This document shows positions 21,599 through 32,024 of a stretch of 64,000 nucleotides of DNA, piece by piece (the stretch's first letter is position 1; each line of letters opens with the position of its first letter). The notes beneath the pieces are model-generated. The model worked only from the letters and a program-made list of their open reading frames with translations. It searched no databases and had not been told where the DNA came from. The position numbers and the translations under genes were made by a program. Origin of the DNA: Hypoxylon rubiginosum (lineage: Eukaryota > Ascomycota > Sordariomycetes > Xylariales > Hypoxylaceae); the NCBI GenBank assembly GCA_902806565.1, contig CADCXA010000016.1:1240001-1304000 (forward strand). The letters are read 5' to 3'.

Positions 21599-23444
21599 AT
21601 GGATTCGTCTTCACCTTTAGCAGCTATGCGCCCAGCCCCGGCCCCGGCTTGGGGCCAGTCCTGCTTGTCGTCCCGAAACCCCTTCGGATCTAGCAACTTC
21701 GGTATTCGCGAGCACTTGCAGCGATCTAGGCCCGACTACTTCAATCTGAAGTCTATCCGAGGCTCCTCTCCGGCCGCTAGCCTTGCTGCCGATCTTTCAC
21801 AGAACTTCCGAATTGATAACGAAGAAAGGTATGTCGGGGATTCGCTCTCGTGCCAAATGCCTACTAACTGTTAAGCAGCCCGCATTTTCCAACGCCGCGC
21901 CGAGCACTCTTCACGTCTAACATGATGGAAGCTATGGAGAGTCGTGGTATGCCGGAGAGCGCTGTGGTGTAGGCTTTGGACATGAAGTACTGATCGCTCT
22001 ATAGGTTATGTAACAACTCCGCCTTTACCAGCTACGTCCTCGCCCGCGCCGATGGACGATGTCATGGATATCTCCCCCTTGCCCCAGAACGAGAAGGAGC
22101 CTTTCTTCAGCTCCATTGAGATCACTTCTCCTACGCCAGTAGGAACACCCGCAGACGATATGATGATAGAGTCTCCCATCGCTATGTCACGCCAGCCTTC
22201 CGCAGGTCTAGAACCGCCGAAGATGCTGTTTGCCGAGTAAGTCTATCGTGCTATTTATCGCATATGTAGATCTTGGGAATGCTAATATCCACGGCAGCAG
22301 CCGTAAGCGAGCAGGAATGCGTCGCCCGTCTTTAACTCGGGCGAAAGGTCACTCAACCAGCACGCTTCTCTCGACTCGACTCCATCCTGAGAGTCAAATC
22401 ACGTCTTTCCGATTCGGTGCTGAGAGCCGTTTCGGACCCACTTCCGCAGCCATGTCTCCGGGCGATTGCTTCGAGGATTCTCCTCTGCAAGATCGAAGAC
22501 CTCAGACGTCGCACAGCCCTTCGCCCACCAATGCTGGATCATTCCGTCCGAAGCCCCAATTTGCGAGTCTGACTGGGACTCGAGATATCCGTACCGGCTC
22601 GCCAATCCCTAGCCACATGCGCCGACTATCGAACCCGTTTACCCGACCTCGTCGACCGTATCGTCGATCACTCAGCATGTTCGATAATCCGGGCGATGTC
22701 ATGAAGGCCAGCTCCGAGGAACCTGTCCCGACGAGCACTCTGCAGTCTGTGATGGATGTTGAAGAGCCGCAGGATCCTGTGTTACCTCATTTTTATCCCG
22801 ATGGCGAGAGTGATAACATTCCTAGGATCTCCAAGGCAACTTTCGTCGACGTGCTAGATGGAAAATTTAATGATCATTACACTCAGAAAATGGTTATCGA
22901 CTGCCGGTTTGAGTACGAGTACGACGGTGGTCATATTATGACGGCTGTTAACTATAATGACAAGGAGCTACTTACGAAACAGCTTTTCGAGAACCCGATG
23001 GACGGGAAGACGCTCTTGATATTCCACTGTGAATATTCTGCTTGCCGGGCTCCGATGATGGCTCGTCACATCCGGGCATCGGATCGTATGGTCAATGCGG
23101 AGTATTACCCGAAGCTCACCTATCCGGAAGTATATATCCTAGACGGCGGCTATAGCGAGTTCTTTAATGAATGCCGGGATCGGTGTCATCCTCAAGCTTA
23201 TGTCGCAATGGGTGCCCAAGAGCATGCCAATACGTGCGAGCGCGAAATGGGCAAGCTGCAGCAGAAGCGCAAAGGCTTAGGCAGAGCCAAGACGTTCGCC
23301 TTTGGCCATCGAGATTCGATGGTTGATGCTTCTCCTACCGCACCTGAAAGACGCCATGAGTACCAATCGCCTGTGATGATGATCGGCAATTCTCCCATTC
23401 TTGGGAACAACCGATCACCCGCACGTCGCATGGCTTCCTATTAA
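21599..23444 (+). CDS. cdc25: M-phase inducer phosphatase Cdc25 (NIMT type)
   Basis: Four exons: 21599-21828, 21879-21946, 22005-22236 and 22298-23444, 558 residues. Introns are 50, 58 and about 61 bp with consensus ends; the first has TACTAAC. The C-terminal rhodanese-like catalytic domain starts near PRISKATFVDVLDGKF and includes VIDCRFEYEYDGGHIMTAVN. The active-site loop HCEYSACRAP has Cys421 and Arg427 (CX5R), followed by MMARHIR and YPEVYILDGGYSEFF, all characteristic of Cdc25. The enzyme removes inhibitory phosphates from the Thr-Tyr pair of Cdk1 to trigger mitosis. The long N-terminus is Ser/Pro-rich with many SP/TP sites (SPLPQ, TSPTPVGTP, RRPSL, RRLSNP), consistent with regulation by kinases and 14-3-3 proteins. 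The last acceptor is a tandem CAGCAG. Confidence 0.95.
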
Positions 23445-24600
23445 ACCTGGAGACTATTGTCTCTGATCCACGACACATAACATATCATGGAGTCTACTAC
23501 AACAGTCCTTTTTCGCAATTTTTATATCCGCTACGGTTCTTTGCTTTTTTGGTCTACTAGACCTTGTTTCTATTATACCCCTTTCTTCTCTTCAGCATTA
23601 GACAGGCATTTGCATAGCTTACCGGTCGGTTGCATTGCTCTGAGCTATGTTGGATCCGGCATCTGATCTGCTCGGCGTTTATTTCTCTTCTTCCAGTGTG
23701 TTATAAAAGCATGGCGTTTTGGTTATCGGATTCTAGCTTTTTTTTTCTTTGTCTTTCTCTTAGACCAAACCCCGGCCTATTCTTCCGACAGTCAACCAAA
23801 GCTCATGCTTTCGATCATCTCAACCCGAGATTTGATTCCGCGCATCCTAGTCACGGAACGCTACTTTACGAATCATACTTTTCTACGAGTCCTACTACAC
23901 ACCTTCACACGAGTTCAACGTTTTCTCGAGGCCACACGAGAAGCGCTATGTCCGATACGATCGCGATCTATTACGATCCACAATACCTGTCACTACGATT
24001 TTCTTTAATAGTTCATATGCACTCCGTACTCTCTTAACTCCGAGGCTCTTCATTACTTTACCCGAACGGACCGTCATTGTCTGTGTACCTCGGCAGGAGG
24101 TGAACACACCATTTGATGAGTTGTAATGTTGGATGGGGTGAAAGGGGGTCACGACGGAGAATTACACGTTACATCGCAGATGTGGAAGGAGACCAGATTG
24201 ACTGCAGATACGGGGAGGTTTGGCCGTGGAACCATTTTTTGAGCCGACGTTGCTTTCCAGGTATTAAGGGACTGGTATCGGCGTCACGGCTTGTGGTTTC
24301 CAACGGAATTGTGACTTTCCTCATACTTTTGTCTTCGGCACGGGAGTCATTAAATTGATCATCCTGCCGCCATCTTGTACATTAGTTCCTACTGCCGTCG
24401 TATCTGGTCTCTGGGAGTCTGCTGCTTTTGCTGACGCATGCGTTGTGTTTGCGCTCCAGGGATGGATGGTCGGATGATACCCACCGGAATCTCTGGGCTA
24501 GGTTAGCTATTATGATATAGCTACTTAGTAATATGAAGTGCACATCACCAATGCTTATTGAGTCTTGCTTGAACTTACTCGTCTTATAGACCTACCTGTA
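23445..24600. other. Cdc25 3' flank
   Basis: Pyrimidine-rich near 23540-23790, then mixed sequence. The open frames have no recognisable protein content. The 3' UTR probably lies in the first few hundred bases. Confidence 0.5.
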
Positions 24601-27540
24601 AATACTGCATTCCTACAATTGAGTATATTATCATAAGAACATCGGCAATCGAGGTAAATTCACTCAAGCTTATGAGTGAGTCGTATGATGTTCCTATTGG
24701 ACGTGATAATTGAGTCTTCAATTACGATTGCTCCCTCATAGTTACTAAAATCTTTCCTGCTATTCAGTCCTTACCTACATAGGAGGTCGGTTAGTTAGAG
24801 AACGTACGTAAACACTGCTAGAATTAATAAATATACAGCTCTTCGAGTATATAGTCTCTAACATCTAGATACAAAATAGATAAATATGAGATCGCTAGTA
24901 AGCCGTGGATGAACTTGTGAGTAGTCTATATATGATAGAGTAAGGTTGTGTTTATCACCAGTCAAGTCTGTACGTACGTAGGTACCTTCGGTAACTAATA
25001 CAACCAGACTTCTCCTGACGACCAAGTTGACTTGGACGGATCACTCGTCAGTATTAGGACCATGAGGTTCAGATGTCCAACCCACCAGGAGACGTACGTT
25101 TCAATATACCCAGTTGCAATTGTTTACGAAATCTATTCCATTAATTGGATGTTAGAGCAACATGCTAGCACAGTTTGCCTTCTCTATATCTACTTACCTC
25201 CTAATAAGTCAGGTTAAAAGATTTGACCAGCACGATAGTGTGTACCCCTAGGCACACAACTTTTAAACGCACATGCTTAAAGCCAGCAACCATACTTAGA
25301 CGCTTCAGCATCTTCTCTCAAGCAATACCAGTAATCCTAGCGAGTTACGACCATGTCAGTTTGGGAGCTTAGTTCCATCGTTTGCCGTAATTAACACTTT
25401 CAATATTTCTCAGGATAATTATAGCAAAATTACACATTTCTAATATCTTAGTACGGTCTGCCGTATGATCCATTTTTGGAATAGAACGGGGCAAAGGAAT
25501 TTGAGATAGGAGCTATTCGATGTCTGTCTTATTAACAAGCCACTGTCATATTACGTGGTCCCTATTTCTTTATCAACATGACATTACTAAGAATGATGGT
25601 CTTAACTACCTACCTGCCTGTTTGCTTATCAGGTAGATATGTTATACCAAGTTCCCATCGCAGGGTGCAAGGAAGCCGTTCTTGTGCCTGTCCGACGAGT
25701 TGATATACCAAAGAGCTGTGAATACCGGCATGAAAGCGAAAACATAACCCACCTGTAACAAGCTCAACTTGATACAAGACTCACGCAGATACGACCTACC
25801 ATACTAACCTACTCTACGAGAGGGGGCCCTTTCCGCTGCTCATGCCTTCTAATTATACGTGGTGGCTGAACTAGTGGCACCGACCCTGGCACACAATGGT
25901 TTCTCTATGAATCACAAAATCATATCACATAGGTAGATAATGGACGAGTGTGGAAAGGAAGGAGTGCCACTATATATAATGCTAATAAACACTGTTGGGG
26001 GCATTCCTACTCCCCTCCTAGGTAGGTAAGGCACGAGCCCCTTTTCAGTTATGTAAGGAATATTCGTTTGTTTAACGGGCCTGCGAGGAAATCAAGGCTG
26101 CTGTGCAATATTGCTAAACGTGCAGATAGCTTGACGGAGCGTAACGATGCCTCAGGTGCCTGGTTCATAGCTACCTAATTTATATGAATCGAAAGCCTCA
26201 GCGAGCACGGGAGCTCATTGTAAGGAGGTAGGTAGTCTGACAATTCTCTAGAACCGAATAGTATTACTACATCCTCCCCTACTTTCGAGTATTTCAGGTG
26301 TTTTATTTGTCTATGTACCTAGCCCTTAATACTCGCGAGTAACCATAATAGCACATCTCTATGCGCAGATTCCTTTTTACCGCATAGGGCCCCTCGCCCC
26401 TTACCCTGCGCATATGTTTTTGTTTTTAAGTATGTATTTATTTGTCCTCTGTCGAATTTTCATTCAGCCCTTCCATCCAGATTCCATCCAAATTCCATCT
26501 AACATGCAACCTTCCACTGGACTCCAAACTATTTCCATATACCTTCAACCTAACTCATCCACAATCTCTCCTTTTCTCTCCTCTATCAAAACCCTAAGAG
26601 CACCTACTTGCCTACACACTGCATATCAATTATTAATATACTTCATTAATTTGAAGATAAATCAAGTTCTACGCCCAACTGTTTCCGTTACTGTAAGGTT
26701 GCTAAGCCTTATAATCAACAAGGATCAACACCTAATAACAAGCGGACGCAACTACACTAAACACCAACGGGGATGAACATCCCGCCTACCTTGGTAGGGC
26801 CTTACTTACTAGGTTAGTGGTAACAGTATACTATGCGCTCACGAAGCCTAATTTTAGCTAAACTGTTATGCACAGGACCCCCCGCGGTTCAGTATTTCCA
26901 CCGCCGTCCCTACGTTGGCATCCACGGTTGCCTTCCCCTAATACCATCTCTAACCCGCGTATCAAACGATGTTCTTTAATCCTCTGGCCAGGGCCTAACA
27001 ATGTTATCAACAACCTCGGGTCCTCTATTACGAGGTACTCACATGTAGTTATATTTTTAACTACCTCTAAATTAAACACAACAGACAGCACAGAGCATAC
27101 AACACACAACTCACCCGCACACTACTCACACAACTCACCCGCACACTACTCACACAATACCATTGAGACTCTAGGCTCACTCAACTTATTAAAGTCCTTC
27201 CTATCGACACCGACGAGCACGCATATGGCCCGCGAGGTATATAATAAAATAGTATAAGGCGAACATTATAGTCGCCTGATATACCGGCATCAGATATTCG
27301 CATCATGTATGCTGTTGTAAAGGCTCTTAGCCTAGCGAGAAGCCTAACGACGACTACTTACCACCCTAAACCGAATCCTGCTCGGGGAGACGTGAGTTCA
27401 GTTTTCCCTTTTTCCCCCTTCCCCTTTTCTGCTTGGGAGCAACAACAGTTATCAAACTAGTCCTAATAAGGCTCATTTTCGCCAACATATAAATTTACCT
27501 GGCCTTCGAAATACGTACATTCTCGCTAATCAGCACCCTC
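24601..27540. other. AT-rich gene desert
   Basis: Roughly 3 kb without a supported coding frame, rich in TA steps and in TACCTA/TAGGTA words (for example 25613-25620, 26020-26030, 26228-26236). A 24-bp tandem duplication lies at 27105-27157. The composition would fit old repeat DNA mutated by RIP, but no element is recognisable. Confidence 0.45.
27105..27157. repeat. 24-bp unit repeated 2.2 times
   Basis: The unit CACAACTCACCCGCACACTA plus CTCA occurs at 27105-27128 and again, unchanged, at 27129-27152. The next five bases begin a third copy. Confidence 0.88.
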
Positions 27541-27549
27541 TTTTTTATA

Positions 27550-28600
27550 TAGGTGCCTCCGCGTTGAAATGCATCGTCGACCTGGCGGGTGTCGAAACTT
27601 TCGACATCCAAACAGGAAAGCGGGTTCGGAGACTCACCTTCGTCGTTCAAGCAAAGGATAACTTCCCGTCGACCCTACAGAAGTATCAGGCAAGGGACCT
27701 CATGTCCTTTCTCGCAAGCCCGATCCATCAACATCGGCCTCCCATAGGGGGCTGATCCTAAACGCCGGTGCTTCAATGCCGAGAATATCAATTTGGCCAC
27801 ATCTCTGTCCCTTTTTGCTGGCAAGATTAAGCACAGCCCTAAAGTTCTGACGAACTGGTCTTATCTCCCTTTGTCACTTCCTCCAAGCCCACTTCCGGAG
27901 ACAAAGATTATCGCCATAAAAGATCCTCCCATCAGTTGCGCGAGAACAAGTGCAACGATTCATAGAGCACTCAGGCAAGCTCAAGAGAAATAGCCATGAC
28001 GATGTGCGAAAGAGGGATTTAGCATTAAAAGATATCCGAGAGAAGTACTTTTGGCTCAAGCTACCCGTCATTTGTCATAGCGTTCACACTTTGGGGTCCT
28101 CTAAGGAGGATATGGAAGTTTGATCCCTTTGGGGGGGGGGGGGGGGGGCACATCGCTTCGGACGAGTTTGATATCGATCCTCGGGTTCCTCTCGATGAAC
28201 GAGAAGCAGTTAGAGGTTGTTCCGACTATCATGCGTGCGGCAGATGGTCAACAATACATAGACATCGAACGAAACGGCACGTTTGAAATACTTCATTCCC
28301 ACTCGCCATCATAACTTTACCGCCGCAGGGCAAAAGCGCCTGACGACAATATCTCAGTCCTTCTAATCAAACAGTTCTACAACAAATCCGATTATTTGGT
28401 CTAAACTACATCTGCTACACCACCGTCGCCAGCCTCACAGACTATTGCAATTGGGAGACACTTCATTGAAGAATCCGAAGCGGAGAAGACTGAGCGACTT
28501 CTACACAATCTACGCAACGGAAAGATAACACAGCCCCTTGCGCACACCATCATTAAGCTGTTTCGGCCTAAGGCTTTACTTTAAGCCTTGACATGATGCC
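27550..28600 (+). pseudogene. Possible decayed protein-coding gene, unidentified
   Basis: Several plus-strand stretches have protein-like composition but lie in different frames separated by stops: one at 27564-27755 (ETFDIQTGKRVRRLTFVVQ), one around 27938-28120 (with HDDVRKRDLALKDIREKYF), one at 28150-28314 (MNEKQLEVVPTIMRAADGQ) and one ending at 28584 (SEAEKTERLLHNLRNGKI). A G18 run interrupts them at 28131-28148. I recognise no family. This may be a relic gene or chance; the lack of any consistent splice pattern argues against a live gene. Confidence 0.25.
28131..28148. repeat. 18-base poly-G run
   Basis: Eighteen consecutive G inside a region of broken coding-like frames. Confidence 0.85.
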
Positions 28601-29280
28601 TCGCCCTACGACAGCGAATATATGAACGGGCCCGATCATCATCCGGAGAGGGGGACCTAATCAGTATACTTCCCATTTATCCCCGAAGAAACTGGCATCT
28701 ACAAACCTAACCAAACTCCTATCAATAAAACCACCAATAAAAACTTACCAGCTAGCCCTTATCTAACTGCTACTACTACCAAACGTCTCTTTAAGTATCT
28801 CCACAGGACCTCAACAAAACAGCCGAAATGTCTGAAAGATTCACTGTCGCTATAGCCGGCTCTACCAGGTACTTCGCAGACCCTGCGAAACGCGGCCGGT
28901 GGATGGAGGGTGGTGCTGCGAATGCACCTTCCTGTTCCTCTACTGCTAGTACAGCTCCATCTTGCAATAGTCGAACTCATAGTAGTCGTACTCGCAGGAC
29001 CACTTGCAATACTAGGGCGCATATTCGCAATATTACGACGCCCTCAGGGCCCAGTTCGCTACGAACTGGGCGAATCTGAAGGCTGCCTGTCTCTCTGCTG
29101 CTACTATTACTACTACTCGACCCGTCTTTCCGCAGCCCCCTACTACCATCCACCTCCGCCTATCTCTATCCCCTCTCCTCTACCCCAACTCCAATATCGC
29201 TAGGCCCTCCCCAGGGATTCCGATGCACCGTCTTGGACGAGGAACCCCCTCGTACCATTATCCCGAAAAACGTTCATTTT
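28600..29280. other. Unassigned region with hairpin and Tyr/triplet-rich frames
   Basis: An ATG at 28828 opens a frame beginning MSERFTVAIAGSTR. This resembles the first strand of a Rossmann fold, but the rest is low-complexity Ser/Thr/Arg, so I do not call a gene. A short (TAC)n-like stretch lies at 29100-29120. A hairpin is at 29049-29071. Confidence 0.3.
29049..29071. repeat. Perfect 10-bp-stem hairpin, 3-nt loop
   Basis: GCCCAGTTCG (29049-29058) and CGAACTGGGC (29062-29071) are exact reverse complements around CTA. Confidence 0.85.
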
Positions 29281-29318
29281 CGTCCTCGTCGTCATTAGCG
29301 ACGATGACGACGAGGACG
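29281..29318. repeat. Perfect 15-bp-stem hairpin
   Basis: CGTCCTCGTCGTCAT (29281-29295) and its exact reverse complement (29304-29318) flank an 8-base loop, TAGCGACG. It lies about 80 bp before the Gag-like remnant. Confidence 0.88.
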
Positions 29319-29369
29319 AGATAATGCTCGTATAAGTTTTGTTTTGGTGGTTTGTCTTCCTAGCGTGGC

Positions 29370-29572
29370 CTATCCTGCCTGACGTGCCTAAGCTTTCCGG
29401 TGAGCCTGGCAGATTTCGACATCTGGTTGATGCAGATCGGGGGAAATCTGAGCGTCAACGGCGATCCAAGGAAGCCGAGTTCTTCTACGTCTTCGGCGGA
29501 CTCGAGAGCAAGTGCAAAGAGCGTCTTGTCTCTACTCCCGTACTTGATCGCCTAGGGGGGCCGGGATTATAA
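29370..29572 (+). pseudogene. Gag-like retrotransposon remnant (frameshifted)
   Basis: Two plus-strand frames alternate in similarity to fungal retroelement Gag segments. One frame reads KLSGEPGRFRH and later KEAEFFYVFGGLESKCKER. The other reads DIWLMQIGGNLSVNGD between them, then VLSLLPYLIA after. The pattern (K-hydrophobic-G-P-F, W-L, K/N-L, FFYVF-LE-K) is what I remember of Gag N-termini in fungal LTR elements. At least two frameshifts break it, and no flanking reverse transcriptase or LTRs are seen. Inference only. Confidence 0.35.
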
Positions 29573-31007
29573 TCCTGCTATCTAATGCTCAAAGCACAAG
29601 TGCGGTTCATCAATTGTTCTGCAACTTTCACCCTCTACGGAGAGCTTTGCAAGAGTGGACTGAGTGGCTGATGCCTATCTAGCTCGATTAGCTTATCCCT
29701 TACACCCTCCAGTCAGACGCTCTACAAGGCATTGGAAAACCAACTCGATATAGTAATCCAGAACGACTCGGCAAAGCTCGGAGCGTTTCCAGAAAATTGA
29801 GGCCAAGATCAAGGACTCAGGCTTGGTATGGTTGTTACCCCGTAGCTGGGATCGACCTTTCGTGTCCATACACTGATATGAACCAAGCACAGACCCCTTT
29901 CTCTTAGACAGACCCTATCAGACCAATACCAAGTTCCTTGATACATATCTACCTTAACCATAACCATCTCACTCTCTCATTTCATCCCTACCTCCATCTA
30001 CGTCTTTACTTGATGTTCTCTAGTAGACATCATGTGCTTCACGGATTTCATTGGGTACCTACACACCTGGCCACGCCAGCGCCCATGTCAAGTAGCTTCG
30101 CCTGCCGATAACACCACTATGTGGTGCTGTATCGAGCTGTTGCATAGAAAGCACTACTACAAATAGTAATATTACATTTATACATGCCTAATGACTCAAA
30201 TTGTAGTATGTCCGCGTGAAGCCCCCCCCAAAGAACTCTTAATAGTGTAACATTCAGTGAAGATCGTAGAAACTAATCATCATTTCATTTTTACTTATTA
30301 ACTGCTTGGCTCGGCTAGAGAGGAGTTAGCAAGAGATTGTTAACACCAATCCTAGTTGAACACCACACCCTACGAAAGACAGCCCCTTTTCCTCCGTGTT
30401 GTATCCTTGATGACCTGGGGCTTTTATTAGCATTTCTCATACTGGTGAGCATAGACATATCTACTAACATGTAGACATCGCCAAGATCTAGTTGGAGCGA
30501 AGCAATAAAATGTCTACCTAGGTACCTGTTTACTGAGTCGTGGGGTATTAACTGGGGGCTCCTTTGAGCCCGTTTATGAGAGTAGGCGATTTCTGCAACG
30601 AACACATTAAAGAGGCTTTAGCCAAGGTAGTTAGGAGCACCGAAAGAATCATAGGGGGCTGAGCGAATGGAGGACCTGCAGTGAGACCCGGCGGCTTGAT
30701 CGTCGCTCGCGTCTCGATAGGAAATAGACTATCAACGTATACGGAAGCTCTTCGTGAAGAAGACGTGATGACGAAGCTAATACCGCCTTAGGCCAGGTGT
30801 GGTTGGAAACCCATAACCCATTGGATCCAAGAGCGAGTAGTAGCTGCTGTTGTCATACGATGCTTGGTTGGAAACCATGGCCCTTATAGATAAATTAGTC
30901 TATGATGCCCTTCCGATTCCGAGCGGGAGCGCTCTGCCATATTTGCTGTACAAGTACAAATCCTGCCTTCCTACGAACGAGGGCAAGGTGTGTGCATTTT
31001 CCCCCTC
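29573..31007. other. Intergenic region downstream of PRE10
   Basis: No supported gene. Contains TACCTAGGTA at 30515-30524 and several TACCTAC words. The proximal part, near 30800-31007, is the expected 3' UTR of the proteasome gene. Confidence 0.45.
30515..30524. repeat. TACCTAGGTA palindrome
   Basis: Exact copy, extended to CTACCTAGGTACCTG. Confidence 0.9.
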
Positions 31008-32024
31008 TTATTCCTCCATCTTATCCTCCTCCTTGGCCGCCGCCTCCTCCTCCTCTTCGTCGTCGTCCTCGGCGATGGCCTTCTTCGCTAACCGCTCGGC
31101 CTCGGCGAGCAGGTCCTTGGGGACCTCCTGGTGGCGGCCCTTGGTCGGGCCGTCGGCGCGGCTGATCCAGCTCATCTCGAGCTCGAACTCCTTGTCCTTG
31201 TTGTCCTGCTGCGCGACGTAGATGATGCGCGCGGCCTCGCGGACGGCCTGCTCGAGGCCGAGCTTGCCCTCGGCCAGGTTCAGCTTCTCCAGCTCGGCCT
31301 TGGCCGCCTGCCGGCCCTTGCCCGTGGCCGCGCCGTAGTAGCCCCAGTACATGCCGCTCGGCTCGATCATGTAGAGGCCCGGGCCGCCGTGCTGGCCGTC
31401 CGCCTTGCCGCCGGCGCCGACCGAGGGGCCGGAGCCGACCTCGCCGTCGACGGGGGCCTCGAGCTCCGAGTCGAAGCCGCCTATGATGGCTGTGATGCCG
31501 AACGGGCGGACGGACTGGTAGAGGGTGTAGGCTTGCAGGTAGCCGCCCATGCGGCTTGCCAGGTCGGAGGTGGAGATGGGCGTCTTGAAGGTCTCACGCC
31601 AGCCGCGTGCTTCGTCTCGGGCTCGGTCGACGAAGTGGTGGCCGTCGGGTACCATGCCGGAGTAGACCTAATCGAGTGTGAGCTATGGTTTTCCCTGTAG
31701 CTAGCGGAGAAGGGAGGGAACACAATGCAACATACCACACCCAGATGTCTGTCGATGGTCGCGATTCGCTTGTTTGCGCCGGGCTTCAGCAGCTTCGAGG
31801 TGACGACCTTCTCGACCGCCAGGACGACACCGTCTTTGCATCGGATGCCGATCGAAGTGCCGCCATTTTCGACCGCCTTCACGGCGTATTCGACCTGAAA
31901 GTTACGACCGTCGGGGGAGAAGATGGAGTTGGCGAGATCGTAGCCTGTTCCTATTGACGTCTAAATTTTGGGGGATGACATGTAAGCTTAGGAAGGTGCT
32001 TAACGGGATTGGGGAGCTTACCAT
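31008..32024 (-). CDS. PRE10: 20S proteasome alpha-7 subunit (PSMA3/Pre10 type)
   Basis: Three exons in transcription order: 32024-32022 (ATG only), 31960-31736 and 31667-31008, encoding 295 residues. The first intron, GTAAGC..TTTAG (61 bp), starts immediately after the start codon; the second is GTATGT..ATTAG (68 bp). The protein opens [19 protein letters not shown], the alpha-subunit N-terminal signature, then [19 protein letters not shown]. The segment [18 protein letters not shown] and the tail [18 protein letters not shown] match PSMA3/Pre10. It has no N-terminal Thr nucleophile, as expected for alpha subunits, which form the gated outer rings. An insertion rich in Gly (about residues 140-160) and an acidic EDDDEEEEE tail lengthen it compared with the human subunit (about 255 residues). 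Confidence 0.95.

Noticed and set aside
28828..29079. ORF starting MSERFTVAIAGSTR
   Set aside because: The first 14 residues resemble a Rossmann start with a GT donor after them, but no second exon with the rest of the fold could be found.
30850..31700. Plus-strand frames over PRE10
   Set aside because: Antisense to clear proteasome exons; composition artefact.
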